64,000 nt of DNA from CAVVAH01 sp963746175 (GCA_963746175.1 CAVVAH010000001.1:372001-436000), one strand, 5' to 3'; counted from the first letter of the stretch, positions 42,341 through 51,760 are shown. Notes: generated by a model not told the origin, from the letters alone. Numbers and translations: made by a program.

Positions 42341-44649
42341 ACCCGCACGAAGTCGCAGTCCTCGGCGGGCATCGGCCGGCCGAAGTGCCAGCCCTGCCCG
42401 AGCTGGACGCCGAGCTGCTGGAGCAGGTCGCGCTGGCCGGCGGTCTCGATGCCCTCGGCCACGACGTCGAGGTGCATCGCCAACGACATCGCGACGACGG
42501 CCCGCACGATCTCGGCGTCGTCGGCGTCGTGCTCGATGCCGGAGACGAACGCCCGGTCGATCTTCACCTTGGACACCGGGAAGCGGCGCAGGTGGCCCAG
42601 TGAGGAGTAGCCGGTGCCGAAGTCGTCGACGGCCAGGGAGAGACCGAGCGCGCGCAGCCTGTGCAGCAGCGACGCCGCGACGTCCTCGTCGGCCATCATC
42701 GCCGACTCGGTGATCTCCAGGACGAGCAGCTCGGCAGGCACACCGTGCCGGGCAAGCTCCGCCTCGACGTGGTCGACGAGTGACGGGTCGCGCAGCTGGC
42801 GGGCCGAGACGTTGACGGCGACCCAGAGCTCCCGAGCGCCTGTCCCGGCGCGCTGCTCCCGCCAGCGAGCGGCCTGACGCAGCGCCTCGGACACGACCCA
42901 CTCGCCGATCTCGACGATGAGGCCGGTCTCCTCGGCGATCGGGATGAACTCCAGCGGGGACACCAGGCCGAGGGCGGGGTGTGCCCAGCGGAGAAGGGCC
43001 TCGGCCCCGACGACCTCGCCGGTCTGCACCGAGACGACGGGCTGGTAGTGCAGCAGTAGCTCGCCGCGGTCCAGCGCGTAGCGCAGGGCCAGCTCCGTCT
43101 CGACGCGGTGCCGCACCGAGTCGTGCATCGACGGGTCGAAGACCATGGCGCGGTTCCGGCCGGCTGCCTTGGCGCGGTACATGGCGGTGTCGGCGTCGCG
43201 GAGCATGCTCTCCGCGCTCGCCGGGCCCCGGGAGGCACTGTCGCGTTGGGACCCCGCGAGGCCGATCGACACGGTGGTCACCAACGAGTCCTCGCCGGGC
43301 AGCGGGGCACGGAACGCCTCGACGACGTGGCCCGCCAGCTGGTCACCGGTCGCCGCCGAGCCGTGCCCGACGTACCGAGCGATGACGAACTCGTCCCCGC
43401 CGATCCGCGCCACGGTGTCCTCGGGGCGAGTCACCGTGAGCAGGCGCTGGGCGGCGAGCCGCAGCACCCGGTCACCGACCTGGTGCCCCCAGGTGTCGTT
43501 GACGAGCTTGAACGAGTCCAGGTCGAGGAACAGCACGTCGACGCCGTCACCCTCGCGCGCGGCGCGTGCCAGCAGCTCGTCGACGACCTCGAGCAGCCGG
43601 GGGCGGTTGACCAGCCGGGTCAGCTGGTCGTGGGTCGCCTGGTAGCGCAGCCCCTCCTGGGCGCGGGCGTTGGCCTGCACGGCGGTGACCGCGCGGATGA
43701 GCAGGAGAACGGTGACGGAGGCGCCGGCGACGGCGCCCACCCAGGTGTCGGCGGGGTCGTCGCTGGCCAGCGACAGCAGGGGCGGACCCACCAGGACAGG
43801 AACGAGGAGGCCGATGCGGCCCCTGGACCACGCGGGCACCGGCCGCTGCTGGACCGAGGACAGCTGCCGCATCGACGGGTGCAGCGCCGCGGCACCGAAC
43901 AGCGTGAACGCGACGACGAACGGCAGGTCGAGCAACGGTGAGCCGACGGTCTGGCCCCGGGTGCCGATCCACGCGTAGCCCAGGTCGCCGACGAGGATGA
44001 AGACCACCGAGAAGCCCAGCAGCCAGAACGACGTGACCCGGCGGGCCGACGTCCACGACAGCAGGATGGCCACGAAGACCATGACGGAGTCGACGACCGG
44101 GTAGGCGCCCTGGACGGCGCCGGCCACGGAGAAGCCCACGTTCTCGGCGGTCGGCAGGGTGAAGAAGACGACTGCCGCCGCTCCGACGGAGACGAGGACG
44201 ATGGCGCCGTCGATGAGCTCGTGGACGCCCCGGTCGTTGGACTGACGGCAGCGCAGCAGGCCGATGAAGGCCGCGAGCGTGGCGCCGTAGCCGGAGAAGG
44301 TGGCCACGTCGGCGAGCGGTGCGAGCGTGTGACCGGCGAGGACCTGCCGGAGCACGGCACCGAGGATGAAGGCGACGCAGGCGAGGGAGAAGAGCACCCA
44401 GGGGTAGCCGACCTCGGGCCGGTTGCGCACCCGGCCGAGCGCCGCGGCGACGGCGGCACCGGCTCCCATCACGGCCACCGGGACGGCGGCGAGATCGCCG
44501 CCGCGGAGCGCGACGAGAGCGACCACCATGGCCAGCCCCAGGGCGCAGAACATCCACGCCGCGCCCTCGCTGGTCGCGAGACGCGGCGCCGATGCCTGGG
44601 GCAGGGCTTCGCTGGTCACTCTGGAGACTCCATCCGTCTGAGTCCTCAT
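42310..44649 (-). CDS. Membrane GGDEF-EAL cyclic-di-GMP protein
   Basis: This is a 779-residue protein with about nine hydrophobic helices over the first 330 residues forming a membrane sensor, then GGDEF and EAL domains. The GGDEF motif itself is intact (I-G-G-D-E-F near residue 416), and the EAL domain keeps G-A-E-A-L-L-R-W, A-V-N-V-S-A-R-Q, D-D-F-G-T-G-Y-S-S and V-A-E-G-I-E-T. Both cyclase and phosphodiesterase activity are possible, and which dominates cannot be told. The ATG at 44649 begins the first clear reading; the frame is open further. Confidence 0.93.
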   Translation of the reverse strand: MRTQTDGVSRVTSEALPQASAPRLATSEGAAWMFCALGLAMVVALVALRGGDLAAVPVAVMGAGAAVAAALGRVRNRPEVGYPWVLFSLACVAFILGAVLRQVLAGHTLAPLADVATFSGYGATLAAFIGLLRCRQSNDRGVHELIDGAIVLVSVGAAAVVFFTLPTAENVGFSVAGAVQGAYPVVDSVMVFVAILLSWTSARRVTSFWLLGFSVVFILVGDLGYAWIGTRGQTVGSPLLDLPFVVAFTLFGAAALHPSMRQLSSVQQRPVPAWSRGRIGLLVPVLVGPPLLSLASDDPADTWVGAVAGASVTVLLLIRAVTAVQANARAQEGLRYQATHDQLTRLVNRPRLLEVVDELLARAAREGDGVDVLFLDLDSFKLVNDTWGHQVGDRVLRLAAQRLLTVTRPEDTVARIGGDEFVIARYVGHGSAATGDQLAGHVVEAFRAPLPGEDSLVTTVSIGLAGSQRDSASRGPASAESMLRDADTAMYRAKAAGRNRAMVFDPSMHDSVRHRVETELALRYALDRGELLLHYQPVVSVQTGEVVGAEALLRWAHPALGLVSPLEFIPIAEETGLIVEIGEWVVSEALRQAARWREQRAGTGARELWVAVNVSARQLRDPSLVDHVEAELARHGVPAELLVLEITESAMMADEDVAASLLHRLRALGLSLAVDDFGTGYSSLGHLRRFPVSKVKIDRAFVSGIEHDADDAEIVRAVVAMSLAMHLDVVAEGIETAGQRDLLQQLGVQLGQGWHFGRPMPAEDCDFVRVQPVAARAKS

Positions 44650-44824
44650 CGGTGGATCACGGCGGGTGGTTGAGCACTTGTGGACGGATCGGTCAGTCGG
44701 GCGTCGAACTGGTGCATCGGCATCACAGCGCCTACGGGAGCCGCTGAGCACCTGGACACCGGTCCGGCCCGCCCGCTGGCTGCCCCCGGGCCGCGATGTC
44801 GGCGAGCGTGCCTAGGGTCGTCCG

Positions 44825-44857
44825 GTGAGCGTCGGATGAGCGTCGGGTGAGCGGGTG
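44825..44857 (+). promoter_or_regulatory. Chain of three mini-ORFs before the MFS gene
   Basis: Four start codons (GTG 44825, ATG 44836, GTG 44847, GTG 44855) follow one another. The first three open reading frames encode M-S-V-G, M-S-V-G and M-S-G, and each ends in a TGA that overlaps the next start codon. The fourth start opens the MFS gene. A TAGGGT -10 box lies at 44814-44819, before the first start. Confidence 0.6.
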
Positions 44858-46087
44858 AGCCGGGGCCCGGCGGGGGAGCGCGGCAACGCTGCGGCGGCCG
44901 CGGCGCCGTCCCCGGCGCTCTGGGCGCTCGTCCTCGTCACCGGCGTCGGCCCGCTCGCCACAGACATGTACGTCGCCGGCCTGCCGGAGCTGCGCCGGTC
45001 GCTCGAGACCACGGCCGCGATCGCCCAGCTCACGCTCACGGCGTTCATCGTGGGGATGGCGGTCGGTCAGCTCGTCGTCGGACCGCTCAGCGACGCGCTC
45101 GGCCGGCGCCGGCTGATGCTGGTCTGCGCGGCGCTCTTCGCGGCGACCTCGGTGGTCTGCGCGCTCGCGCCCACCGGGCCGGTGCTCGTCGCGGTCCGGC
45201 TGGTCCAGGGAGTCGTCGCGGGCGGTGGGGTCGCCGTCGGCCGCGCGGTGGTGAGCGATCGCTACGTCGGCGCGGCCGCGGCCGCCCGCTACGGCACGCT
45301 CGCGTCCATCACCTTCCTCGGCCCGGTGGTCGCCCCGGCCGTCGGCGGCGTCGTCCTCGCGGTCGGCAGCTGGCGGACCGTCTTCGGACTGCTCGCCGCG
45401 ATCGGGCTGGCCATGGTCGTGGCCGTCGTGGTGGCGCTCCCGGAGTCGCTGCCCCCCGAGCGGCGGCATCCCGCCGGGCTGGGCCAGACGCTGCACCGGA
45501 CGGCCGACCTCGCCGGCGACTGGGCGTTCCTCCGGCACGTCGTGGTGCAGTGCCTCGCGACGGCCGGCTTCTTCACCTACATCGGCGGGTCGTCGTTCGT
45601 CCTCGAGACGGCGTACGGCATCGGCCAGTCGACGTACGCCGCGGTCTTCGCCACGAACGCCACCGCGATGGTGCTGGCGAGCGCCGGCTTCCGGCTGCTG
45701 GTCGGCCGGCTCGGCGCCGCCCGGCTGCGAACCGTCGGCCTGGTCGGCTCGACGGCCGCGGCCGGCGGCCTGCTCGTCCTGGCCGTCGCCGACCGCGATG
45801 CCTCCGTGCCGTTCGTGGTGCCGTGGGCACTGCTGTGCGTCCTGGTCGCGGGGATGGGCCTCTGCATCCCGGGCACCACCGCCCTCGCCCAGGAGGCGGG
45901 ACGTCGGGCGGGCGGCACCGCGTCGGCGCTGCAGGGCGGGCTGACGTTCCTCGTCGGTGCGCTGGTCACGCCCCTGACCGGGCTGGTGGGCTACGACACG
46001 CTGCTGCCGATGGCGGCGCTGATGGCCGGCTTCCTCGTCGTGGGCACCGTCGTCCTCTTCGCGACCGGGAGCCACCGGCGGCCGTGA
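44855..46087 (+). CDS. Bcr/CflA-type MFS drug exporter
   Basis: This is a 410-residue transporter with 12 predicted helices. The subfamily signature sits at T-D-M-Y-V-A-G-L-P in helix 1, followed by G-P-L-S-D-A-L-G-R-R-R in the loop between helices 2 and 3 and R-L-V-Q-G-V-V-A in helix 4. Bcr/CflA proteins export chloramphenicol, bicyclomycin or sulfonamides; the present substrate is unknown. The start is the fourth of a row of start codons, described separately. Confidence 0.9.
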   Translation: MSRGPAGERGNAAAAAAPSPALWALVLVTGVGPLATDMYVAGLPELRRSLETTAAIAQLTLTAFIVGMAVGQLVVGPLSDALGRRRLMLVCAALFAATSVVCALAPTGPVLVAVRLVQGVVAGGGVAVGRAVVSDRYVGAAAAARYGTLASITFLGPVVAPAVGGVVLAVGSWRTVFGLLAAIGLAMVVAVVVALPESLPPERRHPAGLGQTLHRTADLAGDWAFLRHVVVQCLATAGFFTYIGGSSFVLETAYGIGQSTYAAVFATNATAMVLASAGFRLLVGRLGAARLRTVGLVGSTAAAGGLLVLAVADRDASVPFVVPWALLCVLVAGMGLCIPGTTALAQEAGRRAGGTASALQGGLTFLVGALVTPLTGLVGYDTLLPMAALMAGFLVVGTVVLFATGSHRRP

Positions 46088-46187
46088 CCCGGGACCCCGG
46101 TCGGTGCCTGGGCTTGTGCGAACGCGCCGGCGGGTCCAGCGTGGGGAGGCGCCGGTCGCAGGGCCGGCAGGGCACCCGGGAGGCGCG

Positions 46188-46382
46188 ATGCAGGCAACCG
46201 TCGGCGACCAGATCGTCATCCGCAGTCAGCACGTGGACGAGCAGGTCCGGTCGGGCGAGATCATCGACGTGCGCGGGCCGGACGGCTCGCCGCCGTTCGT
46301 CGTGCGGTGGGGCGACGGGCACGAGGCGCTGATCTACCCAGGCCCGGATGCCGAGGTGCAGCACGCGCGGGCTACGCCCTAG
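46188..46382 (+). CDS. DUF1918 domain protein, 64 aa
   Basis: This small soluble protein begins M-Q-A-T-V-G-D-Q-I-V-I and ends with F-V-V-R-W-G-D-G-H-E-A-L-I-Y-P-G-P-D-A. The W-x-D-G-H-x-x-L-x-x-P-G-x-D/A pattern defines DUF1918, an actinobacterial SH3-like small protein of unknown role. A GGGAGG site precedes the ATG at the right distance; the longer frame from 46104 lacks one. Confidence 0.88.
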   Translation: MQATVGDQIVIRSQHVDEQVRSGEIIDVRGPDGSPPFVVRWGDGHEALIYPGPDAEVQHARATP

Positions 46383-46394
46383 CACACCTAGCGG

Positions 46395-47132
46395 TCAGGG
46401 GACGGCGATCCCGGCGGCCTCGATGGCGTCGGCGACCCGGCGGACGACGTGCACGCGGGCGTACCGCTTGTCCTCGGCCGGGACGACGTGCCACGGCGCC
46501 GCCGGGTGCTCGGTGCGGGCCAGCATGTCCTCGACCGCGTCGACGTACTGCGCGTGCTTCTCCCGGTTGCGCCAGTCCTCGTCGGTGAGCTTCCACGACT
46601 TCAGCGGGTCGTCCTTGCGCCGCTCGAACCGGCGCTCCTGCTCCTCCGGCGTGAGGTGCATCCAGAACTTCACCATGATCATCCCCTCGGCCACGAGGGT
46701 CCGCTCGAAGTCGACGATCTCGTCGTAGGCGCGGCCCCACTGCTCGGTCGTCGCGAACCCCTCGACCCGCTCGACGAGGACCCGGCCGTACCAGGACCGG
46801 TCGAAGACCGCCATGCCGCCCCAGCCGGGCAGCACCGGCCAGAACCGCCACAGGAAGTGGTGCCGCTTCTCGTCGTACGTCGGTGCGGCGAACTGCGAGA
46901 CCCGGACGTGCCGCGGGTCGAGGTGGTCGACCAGCCGCTTGATGGCTCCGCCCTTGCCGGACGCGTCCCAGCCCTCGAAGACCACGCAGAGCGGCGGCCC
47001 GATCTCGCCGCCGATCTGGCCGCCCAGCGCGAGCCGTAGCCGCAGCAGCCGCTCCTGCTGCTCGGCGAGCTGCTTGGCCTCGTCCTTCTTGGACAGGGCC
47101 AGAGTGAGGTCGACCTCGTCCAGACGTCCCAT
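46395..47132 (-). CDS. Polyphosphate kinase 2 family protein
   Basis: This is a 245-residue PPK2 single-domain enzyme. It transfers phosphate between polyphosphate and nucleotides. Walker A is G-W-D-A-S-G-K-G (residues 53-60). The lid Arg motifs and Walker B D-R-S-W-Y-G-R are present, and K-F-W-M-H-L-T-P-E-E-Q occurs in the C-terminal half. The subclass (AMP- or ADP-phosphorylating) cannot be set from these motifs. It converges with the DUF1918 gene. Confidence 0.93.
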   Translation of the reverse strand: MGRLDEVDLTLALSKKDEAKQLAEQQERLLRLRLALGGQIGGEIGPPLCVVFEGWDASGKGGAIKRLVDHLDPRHVRVSQFAAPTYDEKRHHFLWRFWPVLPGWGGMAVFDRSWYGRVLVERVEGFATTEQWGRAYDEIVDFERTLVAEGMIMVKFWMHLTPEEQERRFERRKDDPLKSWKLTDEDWRNREKHAQYVDAVEDMLARTEHPAAPWHVVPAEDKRYARVHVVRRVADAIEAAGIAVP

Positions 47133-47282
47133 GCGCGGAGCCTCGCACCTCCGGAAGGCCCGCGTCGACAGCCGATGTCACCGGTGGACGGGTTCGCGAC
47201 GCGTACTCTCCGACGCGGTCACCAGGTCCTGTCGATGAGGTGACGCCGGAGTGTCGGTGGCTGAGGCCGGACCCCGCTCACC

Positions 47283-47288
47283 TATCGT
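47283..47288 (+). promoter_or_regulatory. Leaderless -10 box of the mraY-like gene
   Basis: TATCGT lies 6 bases before the GTG at 47295. Confidence 0.45.
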
Positions 47289-47294
47289 CGCTCG

Positions 47295-48338
47295 GTGGTC
47301 GCTCTGCTCGTCGCCGGCGGGATGTCGTTCTTCCTCACGCTGCTGCTGACCCCGTTCCTGATCCGGCTGCTGCGCCGGAGCGGAGTCGGCCAGCCCATCC
47401 ACGACGAGATGCACCACCACACCCAGAAGGCCGGCACCCCGACCATGGGTGGCGCCGTGGTCCCGTTGTCGCTCGTCACGGTCTTCCCCGTCGCGCTGGC
47501 CGTCTCGGGTCACCCTCCGAGCCGGGTCGGCGTCGCGGCTGCGCTGGCCGTCGTGGCCATGGGCGCCGTCGGCCTGCTCGACGACGGGATGAAAGTCTTC
47601 CGCGAGCGCAACCTGGGCCTGCGGGAGGTGCAGAAGACGGTGCTGCAGACACTCGTGAGCCTGGGGTACGCGCTGGCCGTGGTCACCTCGCCCGGGAGCT
47701 GCCGGCAGCTGGCGCTCACGAACTGCGAGCACACCGCCCTCAGCCTGCCCAGCTGGCTGTACGTCCTCGTCCTCATGGCGATCTTCTGGGGCAGCACGAA
47801 CGCCGTGAACTTCACCGACGGCATCGAGGGGCTGCTCGCCGGGGCCGCGGCCGTGACGTTCCTGGTGCTCACCGGCATCGGCTTCTGGGTCTTCCGTCAT
47901 CACAGCATCTACCAGGTGCCGCACGCCCTCGAACTCACCTTGGTGGCTGCCTGCCTGGCAGGGTCGATGGGCGGCCTGCTGTGGTGGAACATCAAGCCCA
48001 AGACCATCTTCATGGGGGACACCGGATCCCTGGCGCTGGGCGCGGGTCTGGTCGTCGTCTGCTCCGGTCTCGGCCTCACCCTGCTCGTCCCGGTGATCGG
48101 GTTCCTCTACGTCGGGGTCGGCGCCTCGAGCTTCCTGCAACGAGTGTGGTTCAAGTGGACCCGCCGCCGAGGCACGCCGCGGCGCCTGTTCCGCATGGCA
48201 CCGATCCACCACCACTTCGAGCTGGTCGGCTGGAGCGAGTCGACCATCGTCGTCCGGTTCTGGATCGTGAACGCGATCGCGGCAGGCATCGCCGTCCTGG
48301 TGTTCTACGTCGACGCGCTGCGGCACCTGCCCACCTGA
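47295..48338 (+). CDS. mraY: Phospho-N-acetylmuramoyl-pentapeptide transferase (MraY) homologue
   Basis: This is a 347-residue integral membrane enzyme with ten helices. It joins UDP-MurNAc-pentapeptide to undecaprenyl phosphate to make lipid I. Conserved pieces seen are H-x-x-K-x-G-T-P-T-M-G-G near residue 45, L-L-D-D-G-M-K (catalytic Asp pair), N-F-T-D-G-I-E-G-L, F-M-G-D-T-G-S-L-A-L-G-A and the M-A-P-I-H-H-H-F-E loop. It stands alone next to a tRNA gene rather than in the division/cell-wall cluster, so it may be a second copy. Confidence 0.93.
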   Translation: MVALLVAGGMSFFLTLLLTPFLIRLLRRSGVGQPIHDEMHHHTQKAGTPTMGGAVVPLSLVTVFPVALAVSGHPPSRVGVAAALAVVAMGAVGLLDDGMKVFRERNLGLREVQKTVLQTLVSLGYALAVVTSPGSCRQLALTNCEHTALSLPSWLYVLVLMAIFWGSTNAVNFTDGIEGLLAGAAAVTFLVLTGIGFWVFRHHSIYQVPHALELTLVAACLAGSMGGLLWWNIKPKTIFMGDTGSLALGAGLVVVCSGLGLTLLVPVIGFLYVGVGASSFLQRVWFKWTRRRGTPRRLFRMAPIHHHFELVGWSESTIVVRFWIVNAIAAGIAVLVFYVDALRHLPT

Positions 48339-48363
48339 CCAGAGCGACGTCCGTCCCGCGCGA

Positions 48364-48400
48364 CAGGGCCCCGACCGCGTCTCCGCTGGTCAGGGCCCTG
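48364..48400. terminator. Bidirectional hairpin between mraY and tRNA-Leu
   Basis: Bases 48364-48376 pair with 48388-48400 over 13 positions with a single mismatch and an 11-base loop. It follows the mraY stop on the plus strand and the tRNA 3' end on the minus strand. No run of T follows on either side, so termination is inferred. Confidence 0.6.
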
Positions 48401-48406
48401 AGAGGT

Positions 48407-48495
48407 TGGTGTCCGAGGGGGGACTTGAACCCCCATGCCCGGTAAAGGGCACTAGCACCTCAAGCTAGCGCGTCTGCCAATTCCGCCACCCGGAC
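48407..48495 (-). tRNA. tRNA-Leu (anticodon GAG)
   Basis: The minus strand folds as a class II tRNA. The 7-bp acceptor stem joins 48489-48495 to 48411-48417. The D arm contains A-A-T-T-G-G, the anticodon loop is T-T-G-A-G-G-T between C-T-A-G-C stems, the variable arm is long (T-G-C-C-C paired to G-G-G-C-A), and the T-arm loop is T-T-C-A-A-G-T. CCA is encoded at 48409-48407. It reads CTC and CTT codons. Confidence 0.97.
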
Positions 48496-48648
48496 GGGTG
48501 CTGCGCCGTGGACCACGGTCTGGGGGACCGGTCCTGAACGCGCCCGCAACCTTAGCAAACCGGGGCGGTGCCGGACGCCATGGGCGTCGCCGGCGCACGG
48601 GGTCCGTGAGGCAGGATGGCGGCGACCGCCCGACCTGCAGGAGGCACC

Positions 48649-49968
48649 GTGAGCGAGTCCCGCGCCGACGTCCCGAGCGCCCAGGACGAGGTCGTGGAGA
48701 TCTGCCGCGACCTGATCCGGATCGACTCGTCGAACTACGGCGACAGCAGCGGTCCGGGGGAGCGGGCGGCGGCCGAGTACGTCGCAGGGAAGCTGTCCGA
48801 GGTGGGGCTCGAGCCGGCCGTGTACGAGTCCGAGGACCGTCGGACCAGCCTGGTCGTGCGGTTCGAGGGCGAGGACACCAGCCGGCCGGGACTGCTGGTC
48901 CACGGCCACCTGGACGTCGTGCCCGCGCAGGCCTCGGACTGGACGCACCACCCGTTCGCGGGCGAGATCGCGGACGACTGCCTGTGGGGTCGCGGTGCGG
49001 TCGACATGAAGGACATGGACGCGATGGTCCTGGCGCTGGTACGGCAGATGCGCCGCGAGGGCCGCAAGCCTCCGCGCGACGTCGTCCTGTGCTTCCTGGC
49101 CGACGAGGAGGCGGGCGGCAAGAAGGGCGCGCACTGGATGGTCGACAACCATCCGGGCGAGTTCGAGGGTGTCACCGAGGCGATCAGCGAGGTCGGCGGC
49201 TTCTCCGTCACCGTCGGCGACCAGCGGATCTACGCGATCGAGACCGCGCAGAAGGGCATCCAGTGGCTGCGCCTGGTCGCCGCCGGCCGCGCCGGCCACG
49301 GGTCGATGGTCAACGACGACAACGCCGTCACCGCACTGGCCGAGGCGGTGGCCAGGATCGGCCGGCACGAGTGGCCGATGCGGATGACACCGACGGTGCA
49401 GCGCTTCCTCGAGGAGATCGGTGACGCGTTCGGCTTCGAGGTCGACCTGAACGACCCGGAGCCGGCGCTGTCGAAGCTCGGCACGATGGCGCGGATCGTG
49501 GGCGCCACCCTGCGCAACACCGCCAACCCGACGATGCTCAAGGCGGGCTACAAGCACAACGTCGTCCCGCAGACCGCGGAGGCGTACGTCGACTGCCGTT
49601 TCCTCCCGGGCTACGAGGAGGAGATGCTCGCCACCATCGACGAGCTGATCGGACCGGACGTCCGCCGCGAGGCGGTGATCCAGGACATCGCCTACGAGAC
49701 GACGTTCGACGGCGACCTCGTCGACGCCATGGTCGGCGCCCTGCTCGCCGAGGACCCGGACGCCCGCGCGGTGCCGTACTGCCTGTCCGGCGGGACCGAC
49801 CAGAAGTCGTTCAGCCTGCTCGGCATCCGCGGCTTCGGCTTCGCGCCGCTGCGGCTGCCCGCAGACCTCGACTTCTCCGGCATGTTCCACGGCGTCGACG
49901 AGCGGGTGCCCCTCGAGTCGCTGAAGTTCGGGGTCCGCGTCCTCGACCGGTTCATCGCCGCCAGCTAG
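48649..49968 (+). CDS. M20/M25/M40 family metallo-dipeptidase
   Basis: The 439-residue zinc peptidase has G-H-L-D-V-V-P (first metal ligand His with Asp), W-G-R-G-A-V-D-M-K-D (bridging Asp), D-E-E-A-G-G (catalytic Glu) and a late H ligand in F-H-G-V-D-E-R-V-P. A dimerisation domain with G-R-A-G-H-G-S lies in the middle. It cleaves dipeptides or N-acyl amino acids in the cytoplasm. The GTG at 48649 follows AGGAGGCACC; an upstream ATG lacks this. Confidence 0.93.
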   Translation: MSESRADVPSAQDEVVEICRDLIRIDSSNYGDSSGPGERAAAEYVAGKLSEVGLEPAVYESEDRRTSLVVRFEGEDTSRPGLLVHGHLDVVPAQASDWTHHPFAGEIADDCLWGRGAVDMKDMDAMVLALVRQMRREGRKPPRDVVLCFLADEEAGGKKGAHWMVDNHPGEFEGVTEAISEVGGFSVTVGDQRIYAIETAQKGIQWLRLVAAGRAGHGSMVNDDNAVTALAEAVARIGRHEWPMRMTPTVQRFLEEIGDAFGFEVDLNDPEPALSKLGTMARIVGATLRNTANPTMLKAGYKHNVVPQTAEAYVDCRFLPGYEEEMLATIDELIGPDVRREAVIQDIAYETTFDGDLVDAMVGALLAEDPDARAVPYCLSGGTDQKSFSLLGIRGFGFAPLRLPADLDFSGMFHGVDERVPLESLKFGVRVLDRFIAAS

Positions 49969-51455
49969 CGGCTCCCGGCGTGTGATCCCCGCTCAGGACC
50001 CTCGGTGCCGAGCCGGCTGCGGCGGTAGCCGTAGACGGCGTACACCACCAGCCCGGCGGCCATCCAGACGAAGAACCGCACCCACGTCACCGCGGTGAGG
50101 TTGAGCATCAGGTAGAGCGATGCGAGCACCGACAGGATCGGGACCAGCGGCACCCAGGGCACCCGGAAGGCGCGCTCCAGGTCGGGTCGGGTGCGCCGCA
50201 GGACGACGACGCCGATCGAGACCAGGATGAAGGCGAACAGCGTGCCGATGTTCACCAGCTTCGCCAGCTCCTCCAGCGGCAGCAGCGCCGGCCATGGCGG
50301 CGATGACGACGCCGGTGGTGATCGTCGTCCGGACCGGCGTGCCGGTGCGCTCGCTCACCTCGGCGAACACCGGCGGCAGCAGCCGGTCCCGGGCCATCGC
50401 GAAGAACACCCGGCTCTGGCCGATCATCAGGATCATCATCACGGTCGTCAGACCCGGCCAGCGCGCCGATGGAGATGATCGTGGCGATCGCCGGCTTGTC
50501 CACCGAGCGGAAGGCCTCGGCGAGCGGCGCCTCGACGGAGACCTTGTCGTACTTCACCATGCCGGTCATGACGAGCGAGACGGCGACGTAGAGCGTCGTG
50601 CAGATCGCGAGCGAGCCGAGGATCCCGCGCGGCATGTCGCGCTGCGGGTTCTTGGTCTCCTCGGCCGCGGTGGCCACGACGTCGAAGCCGATGAACGCGA
50701 AGAACACCAGCGCGGCCGCGGTGAAGATGCCGGCGACGCCGAACGGCCCGCCGGGGGCGAGGCCGAGGTCCTGCAAGCAGGGACGGGTCGGGCTTCGGCG
50801 CCTTCGGCACCCTTCGGAGCCGGCCGGCGGGATGAACGGCGAGTAGTTGCTGGCCTTGACGAAGAACAGCCCGGCGATGATGACGAGCAGCACGATCGCG
50901 ACCTTGATGGTCACGATGACCGCGTTGATCTTTGCGGAGACGTTGATGCCGAAGCAGATGACGCCGGTCAGCAGCAGCACGATGGCAGCCGCGACCAGGT
51001 TGTGCCCGTCGCTGTAGACCGACTCGGGCAGCGTGATGCCGGCCTGCTCGGCGAGGTCCGCGAAGTACGTCGACCAGCCGGACGCGACCGTCGCGGCACC
51101 GAGTGCGAGCTCGAGGATCGAGGTCCCAGCCGATGATCCAGGCGAAGATCTCGCCGAGCGTCGCGTAGGAGAACGTGTACGCGCTGCCGGCGACCGGGAC
51201 GGTCGAGGCGAACTCTGCGTAGCAGAGCGCCGCCAGGGCGCAGGCGATGCCGGCCACGACGAAGGAGAGCGCCACGGCCGGCCCGGCCTCGACTCCGGCC
51301 GCCTCGCCCGTGAGCACGAAGATGCCGGTGCCGATCACGACGCCGACGCCGAAGACGGTGAGGTCGAGAGCGGACAGCTACCGGCGCAGCTTGTGGCCCG
51401 GCTCGTCGGTGTCCTGGATCGACTGCTCGACCGGCTTGGTCCGGGTCAGGTTCAT
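49965..51455 (-). pseudogene. APC-family amino acid permease, multiply disrupted
   Basis: Joined frames give a complete permease with about 12 helices: V-I-G-T-G-I-F-V-L-T-G near the start, A-G-S-A-Y-T-F-S-Y in helix 3, F-F-A-F-I-G-F-D in helix 6, and F-R-V-P-W-V-P near the end, as in cationic amino acid transporters. The ATG at 51455 is read for 25 codons to an in-frame TAG at 51380-51378, where relatives often have GAG. Frame changes lie near 51119, 50454 and 50290, each removable by deleting one G. It overlaps the M20 gene by four bases. Confidence 0.85.
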
Positions 51456-51537
51456 CACGCGACCGCCCCGTCACTAGGTGTGAGTCCGGGACGGTCCTGC
51501 CCAGGACGGCACCCGGATGCAATCGCCGGCTGGACGG

Positions 51538-51723
51538 TCAGGCGGTGCGGACGGCGCGGATGACCCGCCGGCGGAGGACCACCCGCCGGCTGCCGTCGGC
51601 GAACAGACGCAGCCGGGCGAGCTCCCAGTGGCCGTACTCGGCGTGGTCCGTGAGCAGCCGCCGCGCGGCGCCCCGGCTCGTGCCGCGCGGCAGGTAGAGG
51701 TGCTGGAACTCCCACTCCGCCAT
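51538..51723 (-). CDS. DUF5703 family small protein, 61 aa
   Basis: The product begins M-A-E-W-E-F-Q-H-L-Y-L-P-R-G and has A-A-R-R-L-L-T-D-H-A-E-Y-G-H-W-E-L-A-R-L-R-L, then V-V-L-R-R-R-V-I-R, which is the whole of the DUF5703 pattern. It is basic and soluble, with unknown function. It is the one intact reading frame between two badly frameshifted genes. Confidence 0.85.
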   Translation of the reverse strand: MAEWEFQHLYLPRGTSRGAARRLLTDHAEYGHWELARLRLFADGSRRVVLRRRVIRAVRTA

Positions 51724-51760
51724 CGCCGCCCATCGATGACCAGCGGGTGCGGCGTGCCCG

